Assembly (NCBI GenBank): GCA_020853705.1
Contig: JADYYK010000221.1
Coordinates: forward strand, 1 to 58,145
Reading direction: 5' to 3'
DNA: 58,145 nucleotides
From: Deltaproteobacteria bacterium
GTDB taxonomy: Bacteria > Myxococcota_A > Polyangia > Haliangiales > JADYYK01
Position 1 is the first letter of the stretch; the number at the start of each line of letters is the position of its first letter. Shown in pieces: positions 30,701-40,294 of this stretch. The notes under the pieces are model-generated. The model saw only the letters and a list, made by a program, of their open reading frames with translations. It was not told the DNA's origin and did no database searches. The translations under genes and the position numbers were made by a program.

Positions 30701-31162
30701 CAGGCGCGCGGTCAGCTCGGCCTCGCGACGGAAGCGCGCGCGCTCGGCGCCGCCGAGCAGCTCCTTGATGGCGACCTCGCGACCCAGGCGCAGATCGCGG
30801 GCGCGCAGCACGCGCCCGATGCCGCCACGTGCGACCTCGCCCAGGAACTGGTAGTGCGCGGGATCGACCACCGGCGCCTCGGCGCGCGCGCTCTTGAGCG
30901 GTGGCCCAGCCGGGGTCTGGGCCGCGGGCGCCGCGGCCACCGTCGCCGCCGCGGCCTCGGTGTCAGGCGGGGAGGCCGGGGCCACGTCGGGCTGCGCTGC
31001 CGCCTCGCCACGCGGCGGCGCTGGCGGGGTCGGCTCCAGCGTCAGCGTGGCCACGGGCGCCAGCTGACCACGTGGATCCAGCGTCAGCGTGCGTGCGCCG
31101 CCCCCCGCCTCCGGTGTCACCCCCGGCGCGCCCTCGGCCTCGGGGTCCCGCGCACGACTCAT
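27719..31162 (-). CDS. Ser/Thr protein kinase fused to WD40 propeller
   Basis: The 1147-residue product starts with a Pro/Ala-rich region of about 100 residues. The kinase domain has ARGGIGRV, Lys133 in AIKEL, HRDLKPSN with Asp224, and DWG at 242-244 in place of DFG. This variant is known in bacterial kinases of this type and does not remove the metal-binding Asp. A transmembrane helix (VATVLLLALLVVGVLGL) lies near residue 400, followed by a helical stretch. From about residue 470 to the end there are repeated WD40 blades (LAFSPDGSVVAAGGDDGVV, RLWDLERGAAL). It follows the FHA regulator gene by 51 bases on the same strand. Confidence 0.92.
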   Translation of the reverse strand: MSRARDPEAEGAPGVTPEAGGGARTLTLDPRGQLAPVATLTLEPTPPAPPRGEAAAQPDVAPASPPDTEAAAATVAAAPAAQTPAGPPLKSARAEAPVVDPAHYQFLGEVARGGIGRVLRARDLRLGREVAIKELLGGAERARFRREAELTARLQHPAIVPVYEAGRWPSGEPFYAMKLVAGAPLAARLDAAHTLSERLALLPHLIAVADAIAYAHGQGVIHRDLKPSNILIGDFGETVVIDWGLAKHVSEPELPQQAGPARAPDATVAGAVLGTPPYMSPEQARGEPARESSDVYALGAILYHLLARRAPYEGPSAEDVLADVVAEPPPPLEEVAPDAPADLCAVVNKAMARDAAARYPSARELSADLRRFQTGGLVSAHRYGTVARLRRWVARHQRVVQVATVLLLALLVVGVLGLRGVLRERARAERRSIEAQAQRQAVHLMRARAVLAEDPTRALVELGASGAAHWEPRSVQEIGALAIDAGTARARLATPGADVAALSPDGRHLALGTSDGLVRIAALSATPRVLATFAAHQGHTRVLRWLDDARLASGGDDGAVRVWSTAGNRLAQLTQQDSVVTRLVLSPDRRWLAAGGGAHRPEVIALETALAGRGGVRVLEGNQAWVSDLAFSPDGSVVAAGGDDGVVWLWDVATGAGHVLGRHATNIERLAFSPDGHWLATGGDDQTARLWPLPAGEPRTLGGHGDWVNWVLWLPSGQLITAAGDGSLRRWDPAGGDPLVLHGHIGAIWDVALAPDGHTLATAGKDRTLRLWDLERGAALATLRGHAGQVRAVAFTPAGEPVSVDLDGELRVWDHGGGHREWPAHDGLVSAVASARGRIVSAGRDGRVRGWDGATPGVLLHQHAAWVVSLALSEDGRVLASSDNTGELLVSTAPGAAPRELHLGGIPAPLALSSDGRWLVGGGMKPFVLDTQAGSLTHLPPSDIEINRVLVAPAGDRAVLSARGRALQLITLASGAIEQLPSVGVARALAWTRDGRLAIAADALYLWEAGKLRQLDASARGVGELGLSSDGRELVGVGGEHAMAWPLSGAPGRELAPPSGHDPNPSDQGDYLVTYDQDGRVRVQRARDGALAVHAVAPGGFPVVVVDPREHTLVVGDLDGRVHVLALEDSAFVPARPDALLRWLPRR

Positions 31163-31213
31163 CGAGCTGAAGTCCTAGCACGCCGGCCGGCCATGTGGGC
31201 CCGGCTGCGAAAG

Positions 31214-32635
<1,422 letters not shown>

Positions 32636-32668
32636 CGCAGGTCATCTTACCGAATTTCAACGGATCCG

Positions 32669-35600
32669 CTACACGCGGAGCAGATCTTGCCGGCTCTCGA
32701 GCAGGAGGTCGAGCCACTGGTTGGACAGCTTCTCGGCCACGCTGCTCTGCCGCAGACGCTGCGCCAGATGGGCAAAATCGACCTGATCGAGCGGCTGATC
32801 CTGGTTGAAGCACGAGAACACCACGCCCTTCTCGGCGCCGGTCTCGGGGTCGACGTGCTTCTGCAGACACTGCGCGCAGACCTCCTTCATCATGCACTGC
32901 ATCGGCGAGTTGATGCTGCCGATGGCGTGGTGCCCGGGCTTGAGGTGCGGCTGCAGGAGGCCTCCGGTGCGCCGCGCCACCCGCACCGCGTTCATCATGC
33001 GGTCCGAGCCGATGGCGATGATGCGATCGAAGTCGTGGGGCTGGCACAGCGGCTGCCCCAGCTTGCCCTCGGCGTAGGCCGCGATGGCCTGCACGATGTT
33101 GCCCACGAAGCTGCGATCCTGCGGGCGCCGCGCGGCGATGGGCGCGCTGGGCGGATCGACCGCCCACACCACCTGGTCGGTGGCCGCCTCGATCTCGTCC
33201 TGCTTGAACAGATCCTGCGCCTTCTTGTAGCCGGCGAAGTAGATCACCTTCGACCCCGCCGCCTTCAGCGCGCGCGCGATCGAGAACAGCACGGCGTTGC
33301 CCAGGCCGCCGCCGGCCAGCAGCACGGTCTCGCCGCTCGGGATCTCGGTCGGCGCCCCGGTCGGCCCCATCACCACCACCGGCTCGTCGGGCCTGAGCGC
33401 CGCACACAGGCGCGACGACACGCCCATCTCGAGCACGATCATCGACAGCAGGCCACGCGCGGCATCGACCCAGGCCCCGGTGAGCGCCAGCCCCTCCATG
33501 GTCAGGCGCGTGGGCTGGTCGGCGGCCGCCAGCGTGGGCGCCAGGGTCTCGAAGTTCTGCAGCCGGTAGAACTGCCCGGGCTGGAAGCGTCGCGCCGCCG
33601 CGGGCGCGCGCACGATGACCTCGACGATGGTCGGGGTCAGCCGCTTGACGTCGACCACCACCGCGCGCCCGTCGTCGTCCAGCTTGTCCCACAGCGCGCT
33701 CGGCCACGGCCGCGACGCCCCGGCCGCGGCCTCGCTGGTGGCCCGCGCGACGTCGCGCGCGAACAGCGCCGCCACGTGGCGGAAGCCGTGCTTGGCCGAG
33801 GCCATGGCCTTGACCACGTTGCCCTCGTACACCGGGTGGTTGTCGCCGTAGTAGGTCACGGTGCGGCCATCCGACAGGTATGACGTGAAGAAGGCCTCGC
33901 GATCGCCCGCCGCGGCCGGCGTCAGCACGACCTCGTCGGTGCCCGCGGCGCGTGCCGCCCGGTGGCCGGTGAAGAAGCTGCCCGACATCGCGAACGTCTT
34001 CGGGCGCTCCTTCTCGTAGATGGTGTTGGGGTGCGTGCCCGCGGCCACCAGCACGGCGCGCGCCGGCAGCTCCAGCGTGGTGCCCGCCGAGCGCCACTTG
34101 CCCGGCGACACCTCGGCCTGCTGCTCGAAGCGCACCGCGCGCACATGGCCGCGCTCGTCGGCGACGGCCTCGACCGGCGACACACACTCGACGTACTCGA
34201 TGCCCTCCTCCAGCGCCTTGACCACCTCCTCGTGGTTGAGGCGATACGCCGGCGAGTCCTGCAGCGTCTTGCGGTACACCATCTTGACGCCGCCCCAGCT
34301 GCGCACCAGGCCCACCAGATCGGGCGCGCGGCCCTCGACCAGGGCGCGCTTGCGCTCCTCGGCGAGCTCGCGACCGTGCGCGAGCAGGCGGTCGAGCACC
34401 GCGCGCTCCTCCTCGTCATAGCGAGCGCGCACCGCGGCCTCGCCGTGGGCCTTGATCAGCGCCTGGTAGCGCGCCAGCGTCTTCTCGACCTGCACCGGGT
34501 AGTAGGCCAGGAGCTCGGTCGCGGTGTCGATGCCGGTCAGCCCACCGCCGATGACCAGCGCGGGCAGCTCGACCTGCAGATTGGCGAGCGAGTCGCGCTT
34601 GAAGGCGCCGGTCAGCTGCAGCGCCATCAGGAAGTCGCTGGCCTTGCGGATGCCGCGGATGAGGTTGTTCTTCATCGGGATCAGCGTCGGCCGCCCGGCC
34701 CCGGTGGCCAGCGCGACGTGATCGAAGCCGAGCGCCCAGGCGTCCTCCAGCGTGACGGTGCCGCCGAAACGCACGCCGCCGTAGAGGCGGAAGGCTTCGC
34801 GCCGCATCAGCGTCAGGTAGATCATGGCCAGGAAGTTCTTGTCCCAGCGCACCGTGATGCCGTACTCGGCGACGCCGCCGAAGCCGGCCAGGACGCGGCG
34901 ATCCAGCCGCTCGATCATGGCGCGGTAGTCGCGGATGGCGCGCGGCGGCTTGCCGTCGCGCCCGGTCAGCTCGTCGGGCAGCGGCTCGACCTTGAGGCCG
35001 TCGACGGCGGCGACCGCGAAGCCCTCGTTCATCAGGTGGTGCGCCAGGGTGTAGCCCGCGGGGCCCATGCCGACCACCAGCACGTTGCGGCCGTTGTAGC
35101 CCAGCGCGTGCGGCCGCTCGAGATCCAGCGGATTCCAGCGCGTCAGCAGGCCATAGATCTCGAAGCCCCAGGGCAGCTCGAGGACGACGTCGGTGAGGAC
35201 GCCGGTCTCGGCCTGCGGGATGTTGACCGGCTCCTGCTTCTGGAACACGCACGACTTCATGCAGTCGTTGCAGATGCGGTGGCCGGTGCCCGGCGCCATC
35301 GGGTTATCGACCAGCACCATGGCCAGCGCGCCGATGCCGTGGCCGCCCGCCTTGATGGCGTGCATCTCGCTGATCTTCTCGTCGAGCGGACAGCCCTCCA
35401 GCGGCACGCCCAGCGGGTTCGGCTTGATGCTGCCGTCCTTGGCGCGCAGCCCCTTCGAGCACGAGTCCTTGTCGACGTCGTGACAGAGCAGGCAGTAGTG
35501 CACCTCGCTCATCACGTTGCGACGGTCGTAGCGCGCGTCGGTCAGCTCGAAGCCGTCGCGCGCGCGCCGCGTCTCCAGCGGGCCGTCGAACAGGGTGGGC

Positions 35601-36406
35601 AGCGCGCCGTCGGGGCGGCGCAGCTTGACCAGCTGCTGGTAGTCCAGCGCCTCGGGGTGGCGGAACAGCGCGCTGCGCGAGGCCACCGGGCGCTTGTGCT
35701 CGACGGCGTTGCGCGCCCGGGCCCAGCGCTCGCAGGTCACCAGCAACCTGGCCACCACCTCGCGGCCAGGCTCGCCGGGCGCCCAGGCCGCCACCACACG
35801 CGCCTCCAGCTCGCGCGTGGCCTCGGGCAGCGCGGTCGCCTTGCCCTTGCGCACGAGGTCGTGCGCGGCCTCGATGTCCAGCAGGTCGGCGATGGCCAGC
35901 GCGGTGGCGCGATCGGCGTCGACGGCGGCGACCTCATCGTGATCGGGGCGCACGGCGCGGCAGATGCGGTGGACCTCGCGCGCCAGCGCGGCGGCGTCGG
36001 CGCCCGGCTCGGCGGGGACCTTGAGCGCGCGCCGCTGCAGGAAGTCCTTCTTGACGCGGAACACGACGGTCTCGCCAGCGACCGCGGCGTGCTGCGCGGC
36101 CAGCTCGGCCTCGACGCCGAACAGCCGCGCCACGAAGGCGTCGACGTGGCGGGCCAGCCGGATCATCACCTCGGAGCGCGCGGCGCCGGCCTTGGCGTCG
36201 GTCGGCCAGGCCGGGCTCCTGCGCGCGACGGCGACCTCGGCGGCCAGCGCGGGGTCGGCGGCGAGCAGCGCGCCGTCGAAGGCGACGCTGAGGGCGGCGA
36301 GACGCTCGGGGCGGTACAGATCGGAGTAGCGAAACCCAGGGAGGCCGAGCTCGAAGTCGCGCTCGGCGTCCTCACCCGGGGTGTAGTTTTGCGGTGCCAT
36401 CGCCAT
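32669..36406 (-). CDS. Large iron-sulfur flavoprotein oxidoreductase (GltD-like plus PyrK/FNR-like fusion)
   Basis: The 1245-residue product joins several redox modules. Residues 1-300 have no known motif. A cysteine region follows (C305, C308, C316, C339, then C379, C382, C386), likely binding 4Fe-4S clusters. A GltD-like FAD/NAD(P)H domain has GMGPAG (446-451) and GGGLTG (620-625). The C-terminal third resembles ferredoxin-NADP reductase (FQPGQFYRLQNF, LLAGGGLGNAVLFSIARAL). It closes with a PyrK-like 2Fe-2S motif (C1171, C1177, C1180, C1199). It should move electrons between NAD(P)H and an unknown partner or substrate. ATG 36406 or 36400 can start it. It stands alone. Confidence 0.85.
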   Translation of the reverse strand: MAMAPQNYTPGEDAERDFELGLPGFRYSDLYRPERLAALSVAFDGALLAADPALAAEVAVARRSPAWPTDAKAGAARSEVMIRLARHVDAFVARLFGVEAELAAQHAAVAGETVVFRVKKDFLQRRALKVPAEPGADAAALAREVHRICRAVRPDHDEVAAVDADRATALAIADLLDIEAAHDLVRKGKATALPEATRELEARVVAAWAPGEPGREVVARLLVTCERWARARNAVEHKRPVASRSALFRHPEALDYQQLVKLRRPDGALPTLFDGPLETRRARDGFELTDARYDRRNVMSEVHYCLLCHDVDKDSCSKGLRAKDGSIKPNPLGVPLEGCPLDEKISEMHAIKAGGHGIGALAMVLVDNPMAPGTGHRICNDCMKSCVFQKQEPVNIPQAETGVLTDVVLELPWGFEIYGLLTRWNPLDLERPHALGYNGRNVLVVGMGPAGYTLAHHLMNEGFAVAAVDGLKVEPLPDELTGRDGKPPRAIRDYRAMIERLDRRVLAGFGGVAEYGITVRWDKNFLAMIYLTLMRREAFRLYGGVRFGGTVTLEDAWALGFDHVALATGAGRPTLIPMKNNLIRGIRKASDFLMALQLTGAFKRDSLANLQVELPALVIGGGLTGIDTATELLAYYPVQVEKTLARYQALIKAHGEAAVRARYDEEERAVLDRLLAHGRELAEERKRALVEGRAPDLVGLVRSWGGVKMVYRKTLQDSPAYRLNHEEVVKALEEGIEYVECVSPVEAVADERGHVRAVRFEQQAEVSPGKWRSAGTTLELPARAVLVAAGTHPNTIYEKERPKTFAMSGSFFTGHRAARAAGTDEVVLTPAAAGDREAFFTSYLSDGRTVTYYGDNHPVYEGNVVKAMASAKHGFRHVAALFARDVARATSEAAAGASRPWPSALWDKLDDDGRAVVVDVKRLTPTIVEVIVRAPAAARRFQPGQFYRLQNFETLAPTLAAADQPTRLTMEGLALTGAWVDAARGLLSMIVLEMGVSSRLCAALRPDEPVVVMGPTGAPTEIPSGETVLLAGGGLGNAVLFSIARALKAAGSKVIYFAGYKKAQDLFKQDEIEAATDQVVWAVDPPSAPIAARRPQDRSFVGNIVQAIAAYAEGKLGQPLCQPHDFDRIIAIGSDRMMNAVRVARRTGGLLQPHLKPGHHAIGSINSPMQCMMKEVCAQCLQKHVDPETGAEKGVVFSCFNQDQPLDQVDFAHLAQRLRQSSVAEKLSNQWLDLLLESRQDLLRV

Positions 36407-36430
36407 TGGCCCGGTAAACTAGACGATCAG

Positions 36431-36459
36431 TTGGTAGAGATCGAGCGTCCCGATACACT
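36431..36459 (+). promoter_or_regulatory. Candidate promoter giving a leaderless transcript
   Basis: TTGGTA (36431-36436) and TACACT (36454-36459) are 17 bases apart. Transcription would begin at about 36465, at the GTG start codon of the next gene, which has no ribosome site. Confidence 0.3.
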
Positions 36460-36465
36460 GGCGGC

Positions 36466-37221
36466 GTGAAGCGCCCAATCGCGGGGATCCTGCTGGCCCT
36501 GGTGGCCGCCGGGGTGATTGGATTTGCGGTCAACCAGCAGCGCTGGTTCGTGGTGTCCCGGGGCGAGGTCACGGTGTCACTGGGCCTCGGCAGCCTGCGC
36601 TCGTGCGCGCGCGACCTCGACGTCAGCACCGAGCCGGTCTGTGTCGACATCAACTATGTCAACCCGGGGCCCGGCGAGCAGGGCCGCTTCTTCGAGATGC
36701 CGGGCGCCTATCGCATCCTGGGACCCGGGATCTACTGGGGCGGCATGGCCTGCGCCGCGCTGCTGGCCCTGGCCGGGGTGCTGGCCGGGATGGGGCTGGT
36801 CATGGGTCGACTGATCACCCCGCCGCGGCTGGCCCTGGTGGCGAGCGCCGCGCTGCTGGGCGCCATCGTCGCCCTCGCGATGCTGACCCGCATGCCCGAG
36901 AACGCCGCCCTCGGCGCCCGGCTGGGCGCCGGCGGCGCCGCCCTGGGGATCCTGGCCGCCGTGCTGCTGGGGCGCTGGCACACCTTCGGGGCCATGAAGG
37001 CCGTCGGCGGCGCGCGCGCCGACATCGACCGCTGGGACGAGGGTCGCGGCAGGAAGCGCCCCGAGCTGGCCAAGAGCCTGGAGAACGCCAGCCTGAAGGT
37101 CAGCAGCGCCCCGCCGCGCGTCGGCGTCGGCGAGGCCGGCACCTGCCGCCAGTGCGGCTCGCGCACGCACCTGATGGAGGACGGTCGCCCCTACTGCGAC
37201 CTGTGCCAGAAGTTCGTCTGA
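36466..37221 (+). CDS. Membrane protein with C-terminal zinc ribbon
   Basis: The 251-residue product is not a family I recognise. It starts at GTG 36466. It has an N-terminal hydrophobic helix (IAGILLALVAAGVIGFAV), an extracytoplasmic loop with two cysteines (residues about 25-90), then three more helices. A basic cytoplasmic stretch leads to a zinc-ribbon end, CRQC followed 14 residues later by CDLC. Zinc ribbons in such places usually contact nucleic acid or protein. It diverges from the large flavoprotein gene 60 bases away and converges with the ABC ATPase gene. Confidence 0.65.
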   Translation: MKRPIAGILLALVAAGVIGFAVNQQRWFVVSRGEVTVSLGLGSLRSCARDLDVSTEPVCVDINYVNPGPGEQGRFFEMPGAYRILGPGIYWGGMACAALLALAGVLAGMGLVMGRLITPPRLALVASAALLGAIVALAMLTRMPENAALGARLGAGGAALGILAAVLLGRWHTFGAMKAVGGARADIDRWDEGRGRKRPELAKSLENASLKVSSAPPRVGVGEAGTCRQCGSRTHLMEDGRPYCDLCQKFV

Positions 37222-37222
37222 G

Positions 37223-37912
37223 TCAGGCCTGGCGCGCCGCTGGCCGGAGGCGCCCGTCCTCCATCTCGTACAGCACGTCGAAGACGTCGAGCGCGCGATG
37301 GTCGTGGGTGACCACCAGCACCGCGGCGCCCCGCTCGTGCGCCACGCGGCGCAGGAGCTCCATGACCATGCGGCTGCGCACGCTGTCCAGCGACGCGGTG
37401 GGCTCGTCGGCAAGGATGAGCGAGGGCTCGTTGGCGAGGGCGCGCGCGATGGCGACCCGCTGCTGCTCGCCGCCGCTCAGCATCTCCGGGTAGGCGTCCT
37501 GGCGGTGCGCGACCTCGAGGTACCCCAGGAGCTCCCGCGCGCGCTTGCGGCCATTCGGTTTACCGCCGAAATCGCAGGCGATCTCCACGTTCTCGCGCGC
37601 GGTCAGGAACGAGGTCAGGTTGGCCTTCTGGAACACGAAGCCGAGGTGGCGCCGACGCAGCCGGGCCAGATCGGCGAGCGGCACGCCATCCTTGACCACC
37701 GCGCGGCCGGCGAAGAACACCTCGCCGGTGTCGGCGGGCGACACGAAGCCGAGCGCCTTGATCAAGGTCGACTTGCCAGAGCCGCTGGGGCCGAGCAGCG
37801 CGGCCACGCTGCCGCTCGCCAGGGTCAGGCTGACCTTGTCGAGCGCCAGCACCGCGGTCGTGCCGGCGCCGTAGGTCTTGGACAGCTCCACCGCCTGGAC
37901 CGCGTCGGCCAT
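37223..37912 (-). CDS. ABC transporter ATP-binding protein, MacB/LolD type
   Basis: The 229-residue ATPase has Walker A GPSGSGKST, the Q-loop in FVFQKANL, the signature LSGGEQQR and Walker B LILADEPTASLD with the switch histidine in VVTHDHRAL. It belongs to the MacB/LolD/DevA subfamily, which powers export by mechanotransmission. It starts one base after the permease stop, and is the last gene of the multicopper oxidase operon. Confidence 0.93.
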   Translation of the reverse strand: MADAVQAVELSKTYGAGTTAVLALDKVSLTLASGSVAALLGPSGSGKSTLIKALGFVSPADTGEVFFAGRAVVKDGVPLADLARLRRRHLGFVFQKANLTSFLTARENVEIACDFGGKPNGRKRARELLGYLEVAHRQDAYPEMLSGGEQQRVAIARALANEPSLILADEPTASLDSVRSRMVMELLRRVAHERGAAVLVVTHDHRALDVFDVLYEMEDGRLRPAARQA

Positions 37913-37913
37913 G

Positions 37914-39125
37914 TCAGCCCTCCAGCGCGCGCGCCGGGTCGATGCGCATGACGTGGCTCAGGCCCAGGATGCTGGCCAGCGTGACGATGACCAGCGTCGC
38001 GACGGGCGCCAGCAAGGCCAGGTCGGCGGTGATGAGCACGCGACGGGGGAACTGCGGGTAGGCCAGCTGACCGATGCCGTAGGCCACCGCATAGCCGAGG
38101 GCGCCGAGCAGCCAGGCCTGCTGCAGCACCAGGCCCAGCAGCCGGTGGCGTGGCGCCCCCATCAGCTTGAGGACCGCCAGATCGTGCGTCTTCTCCAGCG
38201 TCAGGTTGTACATCACCATCATCACGATGACCGCCGCGGTCAGCGTCAGGATCACAGTGAACAGGCCGATCTGCATGCGCGCGCGCTGGATCACGCCGCC
38301 AAGGAGCAGGGCCTCCTCCTCGGTCTGGCTGTACACGGTGACGTCGCCCCAGCTGGCCATGGTGGCGCGCACCGCGTCGATGCGGTGCGGATCGGCGTCG
38401 ATCAGCACCGCCGCCACGGGCGGCGACGCCAGCGCCGGGCCGCGCCAGCGCGGATCGTTCGCCAGCTCCTCCAGCGACGGCTGAGCGCGCCCCAGATCGG
38501 TGCGCCGCAGCCGGTCGACCACGCGCGCGCGCTCGAGCACCGCGGCCTCGGCCGGCTGATCGAACGCCACCAGCTGGGCGTCGGCCACGCTCAGGAACGC
38601 GACCGAGTCGCCGCCGGAGGTCAGCGCGTTCCTGGTCAGCCCGACCACGCGGTAGGGCTCGCCGGCCAGCTCGAGCGACTCGCCGAGATCGAGGCCGAGG
38701 GATGCATCGACGATCATCTCGCCGTGGGGCTGCGCCAGCCGGCGCCCGCGCGCCAAAGGCAAGGAGCTCCCGGGATCGTCGGGCCAGCCCAGCCCGACCA
38801 GGGCGATCCGCATGACCGCACCATGATGCTGACGCTGGATGAGCTGGTAGGTGTAGGGACGTGCGCTGTGCACGCCAGGCACCGCCGCGGCGCGCGCCTC
38901 CACACTGGGATCCAGGCGCGAGCCCTCGGCGAACGGCCCCCTGGTGCCGCGCTGCACCAGCCACAAGTTGGCGCGCATGGCCCGGGTCAGGATGGTGGCG
39001 TCGTCGACCATGCCGGCATAGATCCCCTGCATCGCGACCACCACGCTGAGCAGCAGCCCCAGCCCGGCGGCTGTGCCGACGAAGCGCGCCAGGTGGCGGC
39101 GCACATCGCGCAGCGCGAGGTTCAT
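37914..39125 (-). CDS. ABC transporter permease, FtsX/MacB type
   Basis: The 403-residue product has the MacB/FtsX layout: one N-terminal helix (FVGTAAGLGLLLSVVVAMQ), a periplasmic domain of about 220 residues, and three C-terminal helices (VILTLTAAVIVMMVMYNL, LLGALGYAVAYGIGQLAY, LALLAPVATLVIVTLASILG). LEKTHDLAVLKLMGAPR is the conserved cytoplasmic contact with the ATPase. The ATG overlaps the membrane-fusion gene stop by 4 bases. It most resembles the DevC branch, which works with DevB-like fusion proteins. Confidence 0.9.
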   Translation of the reverse strand: MNLALRDVRRHLARFVGTAAGLGLLLSVVVAMQGIYAGMVDDATILTRAMRANLWLVQRGTRGPFAEGSRLDPSVEARAAAVPGVHSARPYTYQLIQRQHHGAVMRIALVGLGWPDDPGSSLPLARGRRLAQPHGEMIVDASLGLDLGESLELAGEPYRVVGLTRNALTSGGDSVAFLSVADAQLVAFDQPAEAAVLERARVVDRLRRTDLGRAQPSLEELANDPRWRGPALASPPVAAVLIDADPHRIDAVRATMASWGDVTVYSQTEEEALLLGGVIQRARMQIGLFTVILTLTAAVIVMMVMYNLTLEKTHDLAVLKLMGAPRHRLLGLVLQQAWLLGALGYAVAYGIGQLAYPQFPRRVLITADLALLAPVATLVIVTLASILGLSHVMRIDPARALEG

Positions 39126-40294
39126 CGCGCCCTCCAGCGTCGCCCCACCGGCAGTCTGGCCGCGCCACCCGGAGCGGCCAGGAGCTGGTCTCCCTCCGCC
39201 AGTCCGTCCAGCACCTCCACATGGTCACGCCCGGTCAGCCCCAACCGCGGGCGCACCAGCCGGATCCTGCCGCCACGCCCGACGTACACGAAGGCGCCGC
39301 CAGCGTCATGGTGCAGCATCCGGACCGGCACCCGCAGCGCCTGCTCGCGACGCGCCACCTCGATGCGCACATCGGCGCGCTGCCCGATGGCGATGCGGCG
39401 CTCCAGCCGGGTCGGGGTGACCTCGACCAGCAGCTCGTGGGTCTGCCGATCGGACTCCCAGGGGATGCGCGACACCGTCCCGGGCAGCGGCACGGGCTCA
39501 CCCGGGAAGGAGATCGCCGCGGGCTGATCGACGACCAGCAGCGGCAGCACGGTCTCGTCCATCGCCACGCTGACATGCACCCGGCTGGTGTCGACGATGC
39601 GCAGCACGGTGGAGCCGATGCTCACGGTATCGCCGGGCTCGCGCAGGCGGCGCGTGATCAGACCGTCGAACGGCGCCAGCAGGGTGGCACGCACCATCGC
39701 GACGCGGCGCTGCTCGGCGCCACCGGCCGCCATGTCGATGCCACGGGTCGCCTCGGAGCGTTGCGCCAGCACCCGATCGAGCTCGGCCCGGGCCAGCCGC
39801 AGATGATCGCTGCTGTCGTCGCCCTGCTGGGTGGGCACCGCTCCCGAGGCCACCAGGGCAGCCACCCGCGCGGCCTCGCGCTCGGCGCTGCCCAGCAGGG
39901 CGCGCGCACGCTCCTCCTCCGCGGCCAGCCGCTGCAACGAGGCCCGCGCCGCCGCGACGCCGGTCTGCGCCGAGCGCAGGTCGGCGCGGGCCTGCTCGGT
40001 CTCCAGCCGCGCCAGCTCCTGGCCCAGCGTGACGCGCGCGCCCTCGTCGACCAGGACCTCGCTGACCCGGCCCACCAGGTCGAAGCCCACGGCCGCCTCG
40101 CGCTGGCTCTCGATGGTGCCGCGCCCGAAGGCCTCCTGGACCACGCTGCCGCGATCGACGCGGGCGACCTCGACGCGCACCGGAGACCACACCCGCAGCC
40201 ACAGCACCGCGAGGACGGCCGCGACCAGCACCAGCAGCCCGACGCCGCGCCTGAGCAGCCGCAGCCCGGCGCGCAACCTGGCGCCGAGCGTCAC
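39122..40294 (-). CDS. Membrane-fusion (HlyD/MacA/DevB-like) periplasmic adaptor
   Basis: The 390-residue product starts at GTG 40294, overlapping the multicopper oxidase stop as GTGA. It has an N-terminal helix (LRRGVGLLVLVAAVLAVLWL), a split lipoyl/biotinyl-like domain (VGFDLVGRVSEVLVDEGARV and LLAPFDGLITRRLREPGDTV), a long alpha-helical hairpin between them, and a beta-barrel domain after them. The hairpin would reach an outer-membrane channel such as TolC. No channel gene is next to it. Substrate is unknown. Confidence 0.9.
   Translation of the reverse strand: MTLGARLRAGLRLLRRGVGLLVLVAAVLAVLWLRVWSPVRVEVARVDRGSVVQEAFGRGTIESQREAAVGFDLVGRVSEVLVDEGARVTLGQELARLETEQARADLRSAQTGVAAARASLQRLAAEEERARALLGSAEREAARVAALVASGAVPTQQGDDSSDHLRLARAELDRVLAQRSEATRGIDMAAGGAEQRRVAMVRATLLAPFDGLITRRLREPGDTVSIGSTVLRIVDTSRVHVSVAMDETVLPLLVVDQPAAISFPGEPVPLPGTVSRIPWESDRQTHELLVEVTPTRLERRIAIGQRADVRIEVARREQALRVPVRMLHHDAGGAFVYVGRGGRIRLVRPRLGLTGRDHVEVLDGLAEGDQLLAAPGGAARLPVGRRWRAR

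Noticed and set aside
33962..36469. 835-codon plus-strand frame opposite the large flavoprotein
   Set aside because: Its translation is low-complexity and without domains, while the minus strand has clear cofactor motifs.
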